Source of the DNA: Callipepla californica brunnescens
Taxonomy: Eukaryota > Chordata > Aves > Galliformes > Odontophoridae
Length of the DNA stretch: 64,000 nucleotides
Direction of reading: 5' to 3'
NCBI GenBank assembly: GCA_023055505.1
Contig: JALIRH010000002.1
Coordinates: forward strand, 26,046,437 to 26,110,436
Shown here: positions 25,701 to 34,953 of the stretch, piece by piece
How the letters are laid out: the number at the start of each line of letters is the position of its first letter
Numbering within the stretch: position 1 is the first letter of the stretch
Notes under the pieces: model-generated
Seen by the model: only the letters and a program-made list of their open reading frames with translations
Databases searched by the model: none
What the model was told of the DNA's origin: nothing
Made by a program: the position numbers and the translations under genes

Positions 25701-28700
25701 ACCGATGTTCAGTTGGTGCTGAGGGGCAAGGAAAGAGTGACAAGTCATTGTCTGAGTTGGTTGTTGGCCGTGACGCAGGTGATACAGAAGGTTTTGGTGA
25801 AGAAAAGCAAATTTTGTAGCACAGTGTCTCTTACAGGCTTCTGTGAGCTGGAAAAACTTGGGTGTAGTTCTTCAAATCTGGAGGGGCAGAATACTTTTTC
25901 TATACTTTTTCTATAATTTTTTTTATTCAGAAAAGGCAGCACAGATCTCCTTTTTCACCCATGTCTCTTCACAGTGAGCCAACACAGGAAGAGTGGTAGA
26001 AGTGCCCTGTGTGTGCGTTTGGCTGCTGCCCATCTGATTTCAGAGCAGCACAGCATGAGGATGGGCAGAGCATCTCTTGCTAGTGCACCAGAGGAGAATG
26101 GTGTCCTTGTTCCGGTGCATCAGTCAGGAGCGCAGCCAAGCCAGAGAGCAAAAAGAATCCAGCGCTGTCGAGGAAAGTGGAAAGAAAACAAGGATGTGTT
26201 CTGTTTGGATTGAGATTTCAAATGTGATTTATAATATTGCTAGGTACAAACTGTTCAGGAGCGAGTGTGGTGATATCCTTCATGACCAGTGTCACGGGTT
26301 CTTTGCCCAGAGGAAAGGATGCTGCATAGTGAGAAAACAAGAGCAGAGCTGTCAGCACCTGGGGGTATTTCTCAGGACTGGAGTGGGAAACTGCAGAGGT
26401 GCCCACAGATGCTCTGATTAGAGAAAATGTCTTCACTGATGGATTTTGCTCGCACTCATTTGTTTTAATGGATGACAGTGATAACATTCACCTGCTCCTC
26501 GAGACAGAAAGCATCCTATAAGTAAGAAAGAATAAGCCAAGCTTCTGCCAAAATGCATTTGAACTAATTTCATTTTTCATTTTATTGGTGAGTAAACAGA
26601 CCCCAGGTTAAGGAGCAGGTCCGCCAGCCAGCTGGTCACCAGGAGCCCCAGGGGTGGGTGTGGACTTCAGAGTCTGCATCAGACCCATGTCCATCGGGGT
26701 TTGAAGCTTGGAATTAATCAGAAGTAAAAGCACCAAGAAAGGTGGAAGTAGGAAGGGATCTGCTGTAAGGAGCCTCAAAGGAAAAAAGTCTTGTGTGACT
26801 CATATGTTTCTGGGAAGCAGTATTTCACTGACCATGCTAAAAAGATGGATCTCTGTTTCTCCATCTTGGCTGGCACCGGAAGGCATCTGATATTTTAGGT
26901 GGAGAATTTGCATAAACATCCAAAACGTGGCCCGTTGCAGTTAATGCTGAAGGCTCCCTGCCAGTCACCGTGAGCAGGAGGTTCACCAAGTCTTTGTGCT
27001 GTGGTGGGATGGAATCCCATGTCTGCTGGGAGGTGGCCAGGGTCATGACTGCCATAGTGGTCCTCGAACATTTTTTGTAATAGTCAGATGGTTTTCCCCA
27101 GTGTTCTATGACCTTATCTCTGTGTTACATTTTGAATGCGTGAAGTTAACATGAAGCCCTCCGTTCTTAGCTCAGTTGGGGACGTGAGCTGGACCAGGCA
27201 GAGCTCAGAGAACGAAGCTTCCCCTTTCAAGCTGAGTTGAAGCAGGTTATCTCCACATACATAGCTCTGAGGCCGCAGCTTCTGAGCATCAGCTGCATGG
27301 CATGGTGGAGGGGGCACAGCTGCCCTGTGCTGCTTCCAGACCCACTGAAGGAAGAGCACTTACCACGAGGAAGGCACCAGTTCTGTGTAGTATTGTATTG
27401 TATGGTTTTGTATTCTAGAAACATACCTGAAGATTTACTGTAGCTCACTTTTAATTGCTCAGAAGCCTTTGCAGACTCTTCCTTGCTTCGCTGGAAGTCC
27501 AAAGTCAGGGATACGGCACAGCAGAGTTTGTTTTAAGCGTTGCATTATATTTGCCCTTTTCAGGTCAGCACAAGAGCACATACATTAAAAAGCTCTACTA
27601 ACCTCAGGGCTGTTATCTCCAGAGATGTACACTGGAAATTAGCTCCGTGAAATGGAACTAGTGAGCAAATGACCATAAAATGCAATGTATTGATTGTCGT
27701 GCGAGGGTTTTATTGTAGGTATCACACTGTTGACTGGTAATGAGCCTTTTTTTTCTTCTTTTTTTTTTTTTTTACAGAGGCTTAGTTCGATGTCTTACAA
27801 GTCTCGAGAGGAAGATCCATCTCTTACAGAAGACGAAGTAGGTTTCTTGTATAAAATTCAATAATGAGCTAGAGACCTTTTTTTCAGGCAGAAATTAGCA
27901 TAAGCTCTTCATGATTAAGCAAAATCTGAGGTGAAAATTGTCTGAAGGGAAAATGAGAGCCCAAGGCTTTCTGCACAGAGTTTGCACTGCCGCATTCCTG
28001 AGATCAGAAGCACTATGGTGTATGGCTTTATCAGGCCGATAGGTTGAAAGAAAGAATCAGAAAATAAAAGGAGGCCCAACTAGCTGATGGTTATGGCAGC
28101 TCTTTGGTTTGGACACAGAGCTTGGAACGTGCTTCCCCTTTTCCTCTGCAAAGCATTTGGGGCTCTGAAGCACATACATTATTATTTTAGATGTATATTG
28201 GTTATATTTTATATATTGAGGAGATTGGGCAAGCTGGGTGAGCTGGTACTTGCTGCTGGGGAGGTACTCCCAGACAGGGATGAGCACACTGCTCCTTCTG
28301 GGCTCATGCAGTTCACTGCTGAAAAAGGGATGAAATACAAACAGGCGGAAGAAAACCGTTTTGAGTTTGATTGACTAGCTGCTTCCGTTAACATAAAAGA
28401 GGAAAGACTCGAGATCACCCTTTTCCTGCATTCCAGCATCTGAAGCTGATCATCATCCCTCATTTAGCCCAAGCTGGTTCCAGGATCATAGCAGAGCTCA
28501 CAAAGCCAGTCGTTTTTATCAAATTTGCCTTCATTTTTGGAAGGAATCACTGTACAAACGCATGCAAGATGAGCAATTTTGTAAGAAAGGATATGTTTCT
28601 GTTGGCAGGTCTAAGTCTGTAGTGATCATCCTGGTGGTGGGAGGGGGTCAGCCTGGCACACAAGCTTTACGCCGTGTGTAAGCTCTCAGCAGTGTCTCCT

Positions 28701-29056
28701 TTTCCCAGATCTCAGCCATGTACTCCTCGGTGAGCAAGCCGGCACAGGCCATCAGGGCGATGGATTCTCCTTACACCTGTATTCAAGAAATCGCATCTCA
28801 GAGGTCCCCGTCTGTTTGCAGCGGCCTCTACGCGAGCGTGAAGGACTTTGAGAACACCCTCAGTGCTACCACTGTGCCTCAGTCAGGCAGGCCCAATGGG
28901 GAGCTGGAGCCCGACTACGAAGCTATCCAGGCAGTGAGCCAGGACGAAGACAGGACCTTGTCTGTGCCTCACACAAACCACACTGCTCTGTCGGGAGAGA
29001 GTGACTATGAGAGCATAGGGGACTTGCAGCAGCACAGGGACATCACCAGACTTTAA
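16584..29056 (+). CDS. PAG1: PAG1 (Cbp/PAG), transmembrane raft adaptor, six coding exons
   Basis: Joined exons 16,584-16,708, 19,614-19,665, 20,186-20,282, 22,305-22,900, 27,778-27,837 and 28,709-29,056 give 425 residues (human 432). Seen in order: a short outer N-terminus, one membrane helix at about 15-36, and a CSSC motif (C37, C40), palmitoylated in the family and targeting it to lipid rafts. A long acidic cytoplasmic tail follows. Ten tyrosines in the family's Y-x-x-hydrophobic style are kept: Y105, Y163, Y181, Y227, Y297, Y315, Y332, Y351, Y380 and Y410. Y315 (MYSSV) matches the human Csk SH2-binding site Y317. A PPPVP run at 257-261 suits SH3 binding, and the last residues ITRL are a PDZ ligand (EBP50/NHERF1 in mammals). 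Known role: phosphorylated PAG recruits Csk, which restrains Src-family kinases. All junctions are GT-AG and the reading frame is intact throughout. Confidence 0.96.
17190..17431 (+). mobile_element. CR1 LINE 3' fragment
   Basis: Sense CR1 body: 'gccaaaggaggttcaggttggatgttgggaa', 'ttcttctcagagggagtgata', 'gggctgctcagggaggtggtggagtcactgtcc', then 'ggttggacttggtaatctcagaggccttcatgattccatgat'. About 240 bases, diverged. Open frames at 17,073-17,398 are the repeat. Confidence 0.92.
18776..19062 (+). mobile_element. CR1 LINE 3' fragment
   Basis: Sense CR1: 'gggatcttttgtgacaggacaaggggaaatggtgtcaaac', 'ggttggatataaggaagaagc', 'gaggcactgggacaggttgcccagagaagtggtgga', 'ttggactagatgacctttaaaggaccctt', ending 'caattctgtgattctatt'. 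About 285 bases, same orientation as the gene. Confidence 0.94.
19614..19665 (+). CDS. PAG1: PAG1 coding exon 2
   Basis: A 52-base exon finishing codon 42 and encoding residues 43-59. It carries the basic juxtamembrane stretch (REKKSKH) and then GDHENLM, a run shared with human PAG1 (GDHENLMN). Acceptor CTTCACTCAG, donor GTAAGT, exit phase 0. Too short to show as an independent ORF; recognised by similarity and frame. Confidence 0.93.
19666..20185 (+). other. PAG1: PAG1 intron between coding exons 2 and 3
   Basis: 520-base GT-AG intron (GTAAGT ... TTGTGTTGCAG). Nothing else recognised in it. Confidence 0.93.
20186..20282 (+). CDS. PAG1: PAG1 coding exon 3
   Basis: 97 bases encoding residues 60-91 plus one base of codon 92. 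It ends in [12 protein letters not shown], nearly identical to human [12 protein letters not shown]. It is Ser/Thr-rich with no tyrosine and is more GC-rich than the flanking introns. Acceptor TTGTGTTGCAG, donor GTGAGC, exit phase 1. Confidence 0.95.
20283..22304 (+). other. PAG1: PAG1 intron between coding exons 3 and 4
   Basis: About 2.0 kb GT-AG intron (GTGAGC ... ATTTCCTGTAG). No repeat family or further exon recognised. The short open frames on both strands have no splice or domain support. Confidence 0.92.
22305..22900 (+). CDS. PAG1: PAG1 coding exon 4 (main signalling exon)
   Basis: 596 bases encoding residues 92-290. Tyrosine motifs YEEV (Y105), YEVL (Y163), YETV (Y181) and YASV (Y227) sit at exactly the human residue numbers. 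Conserved runs include [32 protein letters not shown] and [15 protein letters not shown] at 257-261 is an SH3-type proline stretch, and KLLDENEN follows it as in human. Acceptor TTTCCTGTAG, donor GTAAAT, exit phase 0. Confidence 0.97.
23880..24030 (+). mobile_element. CR1 LINE 3' end
   Basis: Sense CR1: 'cccatccctggaagcactcaaggccaggctg', 'gaggtgtccctgcctgcagcaggggttggaactaggtcatctt', 'ttccaacccaaaactttctgtaattctttgattctgtg'. About 150 bases. Confidence 0.94.
24930..25202 (+). mobile_element. Mariner (Galluhop-like) 3' fragment
   Basis: The right end at about 25,169-25,200 reads 'gtaggaggcattatttttggagcagccctcat'. Its reverse complement fits the chicken mariner terminal inverted repeat as I know it (TACGAGGGCTGCTCCGAAAG then TAATGCCTCC), with a few changes. 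Upstream blocks ('cagcgagcatcagtgaatatccctgggggcaactttttccacatggag', 'gactgcccctctgctgccatctgt', 'gaatattggtgggaaggtt', 'gtgggccaac') look like the 3' part of the same element. The left inverted repeat is not found nearby, so the copy is 5'-truncated and carries no transposase. Family naming is from memory. Confidence 0.78.
25291..25353 (+). mobile_element. CR1-type LINE tail, very short
   Basis: 'gatggttggactagatgatcttgtaggtcctttctgacct' followed by the tandem 8-mer tail 'gaatctatgaatctatg'. About 60 bases. The same tail variant occurs in reverse at 63,279-63,300. It lies between the mariner fragment and the hAT relic, suggesting a local pile-up of insertions. Confidence 0.88.
25399..25900 (-). 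pseudogene. Decayed hAT (Charlie-like) transposase, C-terminal part
   Basis: Reading the minus strand up to a stop at 25,399-25,401, the last 40 or so codons give [13 protein letters not shown] (EQLFSR at 25,504-25,521), then ISDEHLDN and finally AIKPDTDT. This follows the C-terminal dimerisation end of hAT transposases and their domesticated relatives (pattern C-E-Q/K-x-F-S-x-M-K, L-T-D-E-H-L, IKPDID). Further upstream, 'KWNVDLQSK' fits the hAT 'LQxExxDLQ' block and 'LRITTFL' the segment just before the EQLFS motif. Several stops and probable frame changes interrupt it, so it is dead. The catalytic region was not found. The upstream boundary is approximate. Confidence 0.72.
25903..27740. other. 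Unassigned part of the PAG1 intron
   Basis: No recognised gene, repeat family or RNA. It might include more of the hAT element (its coding side would continue in this direction) or a non-coding repeat. A minus-strand frame at 26,837-27,055 has plausible amino-acid composition but matches nothing I know. Confidence 0.4.
27778..27837 (+). CDS. PAG1: PAG1 coding exon 5 (60-base, frame-neutral)
   Basis: Encodes residues 291-310: [12 protein letters not shown], closely matching human [12 protein letters not shown], followed by a SLTEDE stretch. It contains Y297 (human Y299). The acceptor follows a tract of about 27 pyrimidines (27,748-27,774); the donor is GTAGGT. Both ends are phase 0, so skipping would remove exactly 20 residues without breaking the frame. 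Confidence 0.96.
27838..28708 (+). other. PAG1: PAG1 intron between coding exons 5 and 6
   Basis: 871-base GT-AG intron (GTAGGT ... TCCTTTTCCCAG). Nothing else recognised. Confidence 0.93.
28709..29056 (+). CDS. PAG1: PAG1 last coding exon: Csk-binding site and PDZ ligand
   Basis: 348 bases encoding residues 311-425 and TAA. It opens with ISAMYSSV, whose Y315 corresponds to the human Csk-recruiting Y317. Further tyrosine motifs are YTCI (Y332), YASV (Y351), YEAI (Y380) and YESI (Y410). It ends QQHRDITRL, against QQGRDITRL in human; the terminal TRL is the PDZ-binding motif. Acceptor CCTTTTCCCAG. Confidence 0.97.
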   Translation: MSAMYSSVSKPAQAIRAMDSPYTCIQEIASQRSPSVCSGLYASVKDFENTLSATTVPQSGRPNGELEPDYEAIQAVSQDEDRTLSVPHTNHTALSGESDYESIGDLQQHRDITRL

Positions 29057-32000
29057 CTACTCCAGCAGCTGGGTTTCAGCCTTTGTCTTGTCTTCTGGTG
29101 GAGCGTGCGAAACAAGGAGAGGGAAGCACTTCTTGTTTTGAGGAACAAAGCTAGGTGCAGAACAGAAGGTGTGAAGAAGCCACGTCTGTTTCAAGCCGGT
29201 GGGTGATACCCAGGAGTGATACTGGGTGGTGGATGGAAGCTCACAGGAGGGTTAATTTTATTGTTAGCTTTTTATTGTTAGTTCCTAGATGGCCAGAATT
29301 AGGGAAGGAGCCTTGTGTTTGTCATCCTGATAAGGTTACATACCAAAAAGACTGCCTTCACACAAAGCTAGCTTTCCACTTTTGAGGATTATTTTCTATC
29401 AGTTGCTTTGGTGTGTTTTTCAAGAATCATTTTTCATCCAAGTTCAGGAATCCACTTGAGCGGCTCGCAGACAGCCACGCCTCAGTCAGACAGACTTTGA
29501 GGGCTGGGGACGGTGTGCTGATGACTGCTGGGGTGCTCTCATTCAGCCTGGTAGGACAGTGAGGGTTGAGATGGGGTCAGGATGTCACTATTCCCATTCC
29601 ATTGTCAGTGCAACACACAACAGTTACTTCACAAGGGACATAATGCAAATGAACTTTAAATCTGTAGAATTTTTTTCTTTTTTTTTTTTTTTCACATCAG
29701 GGGCTGTAGAATGTGACTTGCAGTATTTGAGGTGTGTAATGGCGTTTCTAGGGTTTTCCATTTAATTACCTGTGAAATACTGCTTCGGAATGGCAAATGG
29801 CATTCTCGCTGTGCCCCCACTCCCCATGCAAACGTGTACCTGCACATACACGTACACGTGCAGGACATGGGTCTTGTTGCAAAAGGTTGTACAAATGAAT
29901 GTGGTACCACAGTGTTGAGTCTTACCTTAATAGCGTCGAGTCATCTTTTGGAGAATTCTGCCCTTTTTTTTAAGACTTCAAGTATTTTAATGTGTTTGAG
30001 TAGTGCATTATATAGGAAGATTTCTGTACTGTGTTGAGTGGATGATATTTTTCACTTTTGCAACACATTTTCATCTGCAAAGCTTTTGTAGGTTATCTTA
30101 CTGCTTTATCTAACGAGAGGAATCCCATTCTTAGTTTTTGTTGTTGTTTTGTATCTTTTTTCCTATTTTACAAGGATGTAAAAGAACAAATCCCTTTTTT
30201 TTTTTAATCTTCTTAAGCAGGCTTGTGGAGCATGCCTTGCTGTTTTTAAGCTTAAAATAATGGAGTCTGTGTAAAAGAACACTGACAGAAGGCCAAAAAA
30301 AAAAAGGCAGGAGAGTGTATTTAGTGTGGGTTAGCCACTGGTCATCCTTGTTCCTCAGCTGGAAGGAGCAGGAGAGTCAGAACTGGTGGGACCAAGAACT
30401 TCTTGGGGCTCTGGCAAGCAGATGGAAAGCCACTGTCTTTCCAGAGATACGAAGTTACTCTGTTACTGTAGAAAACAAAGTACGGTGCTTAGATGAAGTA
30501 AGCAGGTACTGGACTGATATACTCTTGTTTTCTTCAAGAATAGTACAATGAACGGTACAATAATCCAAGAATAGCACAACGGTAGCGAATATACATTATA
30601 CTATATGCATTTGTGCACAGTTACGTGTGCATTTGTGCGTGTGTCCCTGTGTATACGCACGTACACATGTGCTTTGCAGACAGGCATAAACTGTGGTCCA
30701 AACTTGGTGGCCTTCACCTAACATTCACATAGGTACTATTGGCATGTGCTTCAAGGGTAGTTTATTTTTATGCAAGATAAGCAGAACGTAAACTGGGATT
30801 GGCTCATTCTGTATCAGCCTAGCATGGGTTTAGCATGGGTTCAGTTGGTACTGAGGTTTGATGCATGAGACTGAGTCCTTCTCAGACCACTGGCCAATGT
30901 GCAGTGCTTGGTACTATAAAGGGCACACAGCTCTGGGGGCACGTGCTTCCTAGAAATAAGCTTAGAACCGGTTGAGGTGCAGTGGTTTATGGACACAGGC
31001 TGTAATGAGCGTGGCTTTGAGGAGCAGTGCACTCAGGTAGATTCTCATGGAGGAACACAGACATCATGGAGCCTGACCTCGTGCACAGCGAGGTGACACA
31101 CATGGACCGGGCTCCTCTTTGGGGAGAGGCCATCCAGCCCAGTCTGCATCCGCCTTGTTCTTGGTTGTGCTGCTGTGCTTCCACAGCTGCAGCCTATGCT
31201 TCTGCCTCACTGCAGTGCTTTTTAAAGCTGACTTTGGTCTTCCTCTCCTATCAACGTTCCCTTGAATGTGAATTCACAAAGTTCACCTTGACTGTTCTCT
31301 CCTTCTGCTTCACACTGTTTAAGGCCAAAGAGAAAATGCCTCACATTTCAGAAGATCTGTGCTGAGTTTGGAGACTCTGGAGACTTAGCTACGTGTTTGC
31401 TCTTTGCTTCGTGCTCTCTGCATGTGGTCCTCCATCTGACACCTGCAGCACAGTGGGAGCAGTACCCCACTCCTGAGGTTCCCCCACGCATCTCAGGATG
31501 CAGTTATCCCTGAAGGACTGTCTTACTCATTTACATGGATGACTGCTTTAGGAGAAACAGTAGCAACATGAAGTTTGTCAGGTTCACCAGCTGCAATTTC
31601 ATGAACAGTTTAAAGATCAAAAAATAGTAGCAATTAACAATAGCAAAGAAAAACATGGAGGTCCTGCTTGCAAAATTTTAAGCCGCAGAAGAGAAAATGA
31701 AGCATCACTCTTGAAGTAAGCCCCACCAATATCAGCAGCTCCAAGGAAGAAGGGCCTTCACTGTCTTTTGGAGTAGAACTAGGAGTGGTGGATGGGAGGA
31801 AGGGCAGTGAGGCTCAGCCCCTTCCTTCCTTTCTTTCCCCACTGGGAAATGCTTTGTCTGCAACCCCCTCAGCCTCCAGCTCTTGGCAGGTGACATGGCA
31901 ATACAGCCCGTGTTCCTTACAGCATTCAGTGCCAGCTGCCATCCCTGTGCTGTCCGTGATCAGGATTCAGGCTCCATCCAGGCCGGTTTCCTCTGAACTC

Positions 32001-34865
32001 CCTGCAGGAGAACTTGCTTCCAGCCCCACAGGTCCTCAGTGCACTCAGGCTCAGGCTCTGAGTGCTGCTTGTGAGGTCATTGGCTGCCCTCACCCCCAGA
32101 CCCACTGAGCTGTGAAGGGAATTACCCTCCTGAACAAGGACAGGCGGGGAGTTATATCCCTGCAATCTCCGTTACGTAGTCTAATGCTAAAGAAGAATAT
32201 TTGAGAATATAGTCCAAGGTTCTGAAATGAACAGTTGTATTGCTTGACAGGAAGAAGCTCAGTTTTCCTTTCCTCTCCCTGGAAGTGAGATCTGCTCTGT
32301 GGCTGCTATTGCCTTGCTTCCTTTTCACCAGCATACTGGATGGACAGATTCTTCTGGCAGCAGTCTTCAAATACATGAGTTTTACTGTAAAGAAAGGAGA
32401 GCTCCTTCTACTTTCCTCCTCGTTGCTATTTGTTTCACCATATTCCCAAATAAAAAGTCCGCGTGCCAAATGAAGGATTTGTTACGTGATGATCCTTTCT
32501 GGGGCAGCTTCACAGGTGAATTCTTTACCTCCATTTGTTAGCACAGCTGTTGAAGAAACTCACACTTGGTCATAGTAAAGCCAAGTAAAGCTGCAATGTC
32601 AGTGTACTTCCACTACTGAAAAGATCTTTTCTGATTCCCTTCTGGGAACTGGTAGGAATAGGAAATGCAGTTTGGATGCCTCTTCCCTGAACCTGTCCAG
32701 CCACGTGCTGAAGCCAGTAGTCCCTTTCTGCAATGATGAACTCAGAACTGTTCTCTCAGTCACAGTGAAACAGTTGTTTAAGGATATCTGTGCACAGGCA
32801 CAAACATAACTGCAGCAGTTAGATCAGCTATAGTGCCTTTTTTACCAAGTACTTCCATACTCCTTTTCCACACTGTGTTTAACACAAAACCAAAAAGAGT
32901 GTTTCCCCCATTTGTTCGTGGGGGAGACAGCTTTGGAAACAGTTGGAAACAGCTTTACAGTCGAGACGCATCAAATGCACTGGACCTCAGTTAGCCTCAG
33001 TTTAGCAATAGCCTCTCACAAACTTCCTCTGGAAAGCCCAGCAATGTAGCTACGATCACTAAGCTTTGCAATAAGAACGATCAGTCTTCTTTTGAAGAAC
33101 CTACGTTGTTCAACAGCGAGGATTCAGGGAGATGTGGTCCGTGTCCATGTCAGCTGTGAACAAGTGGCAGCTTTCAGTCTCTGTACTGGCGTCAATTACA
33201 GGCTCGCTGGTACGCAGCAGGCCTCACGGGGTGGGGGAACTGCAGAGAGGAGCGGGTGCTGGGGCTCGGGTCCATCAGTGACACAGAGCTGGGCCAGCCT
33301 AAAAGCAGCTGGCTGAGGGTCAGCCGCCTTGTTCCTTAATCCCTCGTGTGCTGTGCCTCCAGGGAGCCCATCTTGCCGGGATTCCTTTGGGCTCTGTACT
33401 TCTCCATGGCTCCCTGAACAGCTCCTCTCGCTCGTCTTGATCAAAATTCTGTATACACGGTGCTCTCTGTTCAACCTTTCAATGGTGCTTTTATACGATG
33501 CTGGATAAATGGGTTCAATGTGCTTTCTGAAAGCTGACATGTAAAGTTGTGACACAGAGTGTTCTCTCTAGCATTTTCTACTTCACAGAATTTAGTGTTA
33601 ACTGTGTTGCTCTGCAACCGGCTGTCAGTGCTTCCCTGTCTCTCGCTCACCCTGCGCAGAACTGTCACACGTAGCAAGCCCAGGTTGGGAGGGAGGGTTG
33701 AAAAGCAGCTGCTCAAGTGAAGTGCCATATCCTGAGAGCAGTTAGACATGCGGCAGTGTGGGGCTGCAAACAGCTGAAGGGCTTTCTTCTCTCAGTGTGT
33801 ATCTAAACTTGTTTGCACAATGACTATAAGAAATCTATTTCAGCAACAAACATCTGAATTTGAACCAAATGCCCAACAGGGATTTCTGCTCTTTGGTACT
33901 CAGTAGCAGTTATTTCAGAACAGTGTTACGTTTGTGGGTTGGAACTTGTGTGTGCCTCACAAGTAACCTGGAGTGTGTGTAGACTGCTGAGAACTGGGAG
34001 GATACTGAAAGATGCTTGATCTGATGGCTGTTTCTGGGGTGGCATGCTGAAGACTTCCAAAACCAAATCTCTTCCTGGGAGCAGGGTGCATAATTGCTAT
34101 TAATATGTCGTTATACACTAGTGCTGAAGTTGATCTGTAGCATCTCTTTTGGTATGGTCATGGCTGAAGACACTGCTCAAACATATCTCAGTCTCAAAAA
34201 AACAGACAAGCAAACAGAGGTATTTTTCTATCCCTTGCTAGTCAGCCACATATCAGCTTGTTGAGGATTATGGTGAGAACAAGTGCTGTGGATGGAGCAG
34301 CACAGAGATGAGAGCAGTGGGTTCCTTTTCCTCAAGGAGAGAGAACCCCATTGGGTTGAGTGAATATGAAAGATCCCATGCTCAGCATTCATATATCCTC
34401 AACAAAAAGTATTAACTGCCTACTTCCCATTAATTGCATTAGGATATCATGTACCCTGTGCTGCTCTTCCAACAACAGAAAGATGAAAGCTTTTTTGTGA
34501 CACAAGGTTTCTGTTATCAAATTGATCAAACATTGCGTGTAAGCCATTGATCAACCAGAGAGTCTACACAACATCGGTATATTTAACCTAACTCTAAATG
34601 CTTAGTTGTTGTAGGCAGAATCACTAGAACATCCTCATGGCCTACACTTGCTTTGACCTGCTCATGTCTCTAGCTTGGGCACCACACGTTGCTTAGCAAA
34701 TGTATGAAGTGCTGTTGTATTACAGTCCATTGGCCTGCTCATCTATAGGCAACGGAAGTCTTATGTTCTGATTTGCCAAGCTGTGAGGTTTGGCTTCTGA
34801 AGTCTTCAGTTTCAAACTGGCCAGAAGGACAGCCACACGATGGGGCCTCGTGCATCCTGTTCTCA

Positions 34866-34953
34866 TGGGTGGTGTCCCTGCCCACGGTGGAGGCTTGCAA
34901 CTAGATGGTCTTTAAGGGCCCTTCCAAACCAAAGCATTCTGTTATTCTCTGAT
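34866..34953 (+). mobile_element. CR1 LINE tail in the PAG1 3' region
   Basis: 'ggtgtccctgcccacggtggaggcttgcaactagatggtctttaagggcccttccaaaccaaagcattctgttattctctgat': sense CR1 3' end, about 90 bases, somewhat diverged. It sits just before an AATAAA at 34,967. Confidence 0.88.

Larger units (their letters stand above)
22901..27777 (+). other. PAG1: PAG1 intron between coding exons 4 and 5
   Basis: 4.9 kb GT-AG intron (GTAAAT ... long pyrimidine tract ending TTTACAG). It is rich in transposon remains: CR1 at 23,880-24,030 and 25,291-25,353, a mariner 3' end at about 24,930-25,202, and a minus-strand hAT transposase relic at about 25,399-25,900. From about 25,900 to 27,740 I recognise nothing certain. 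Confidence 0.9.

Noticed and set aside
26837..27055. Minus-strand 72-codon ORF with plausible amino-acid composition
   Set aside because: No family recognised. It sits in a PAG1 intron and could be part of an unknown repeat. Not enough to call a gene; a protein search would decide.
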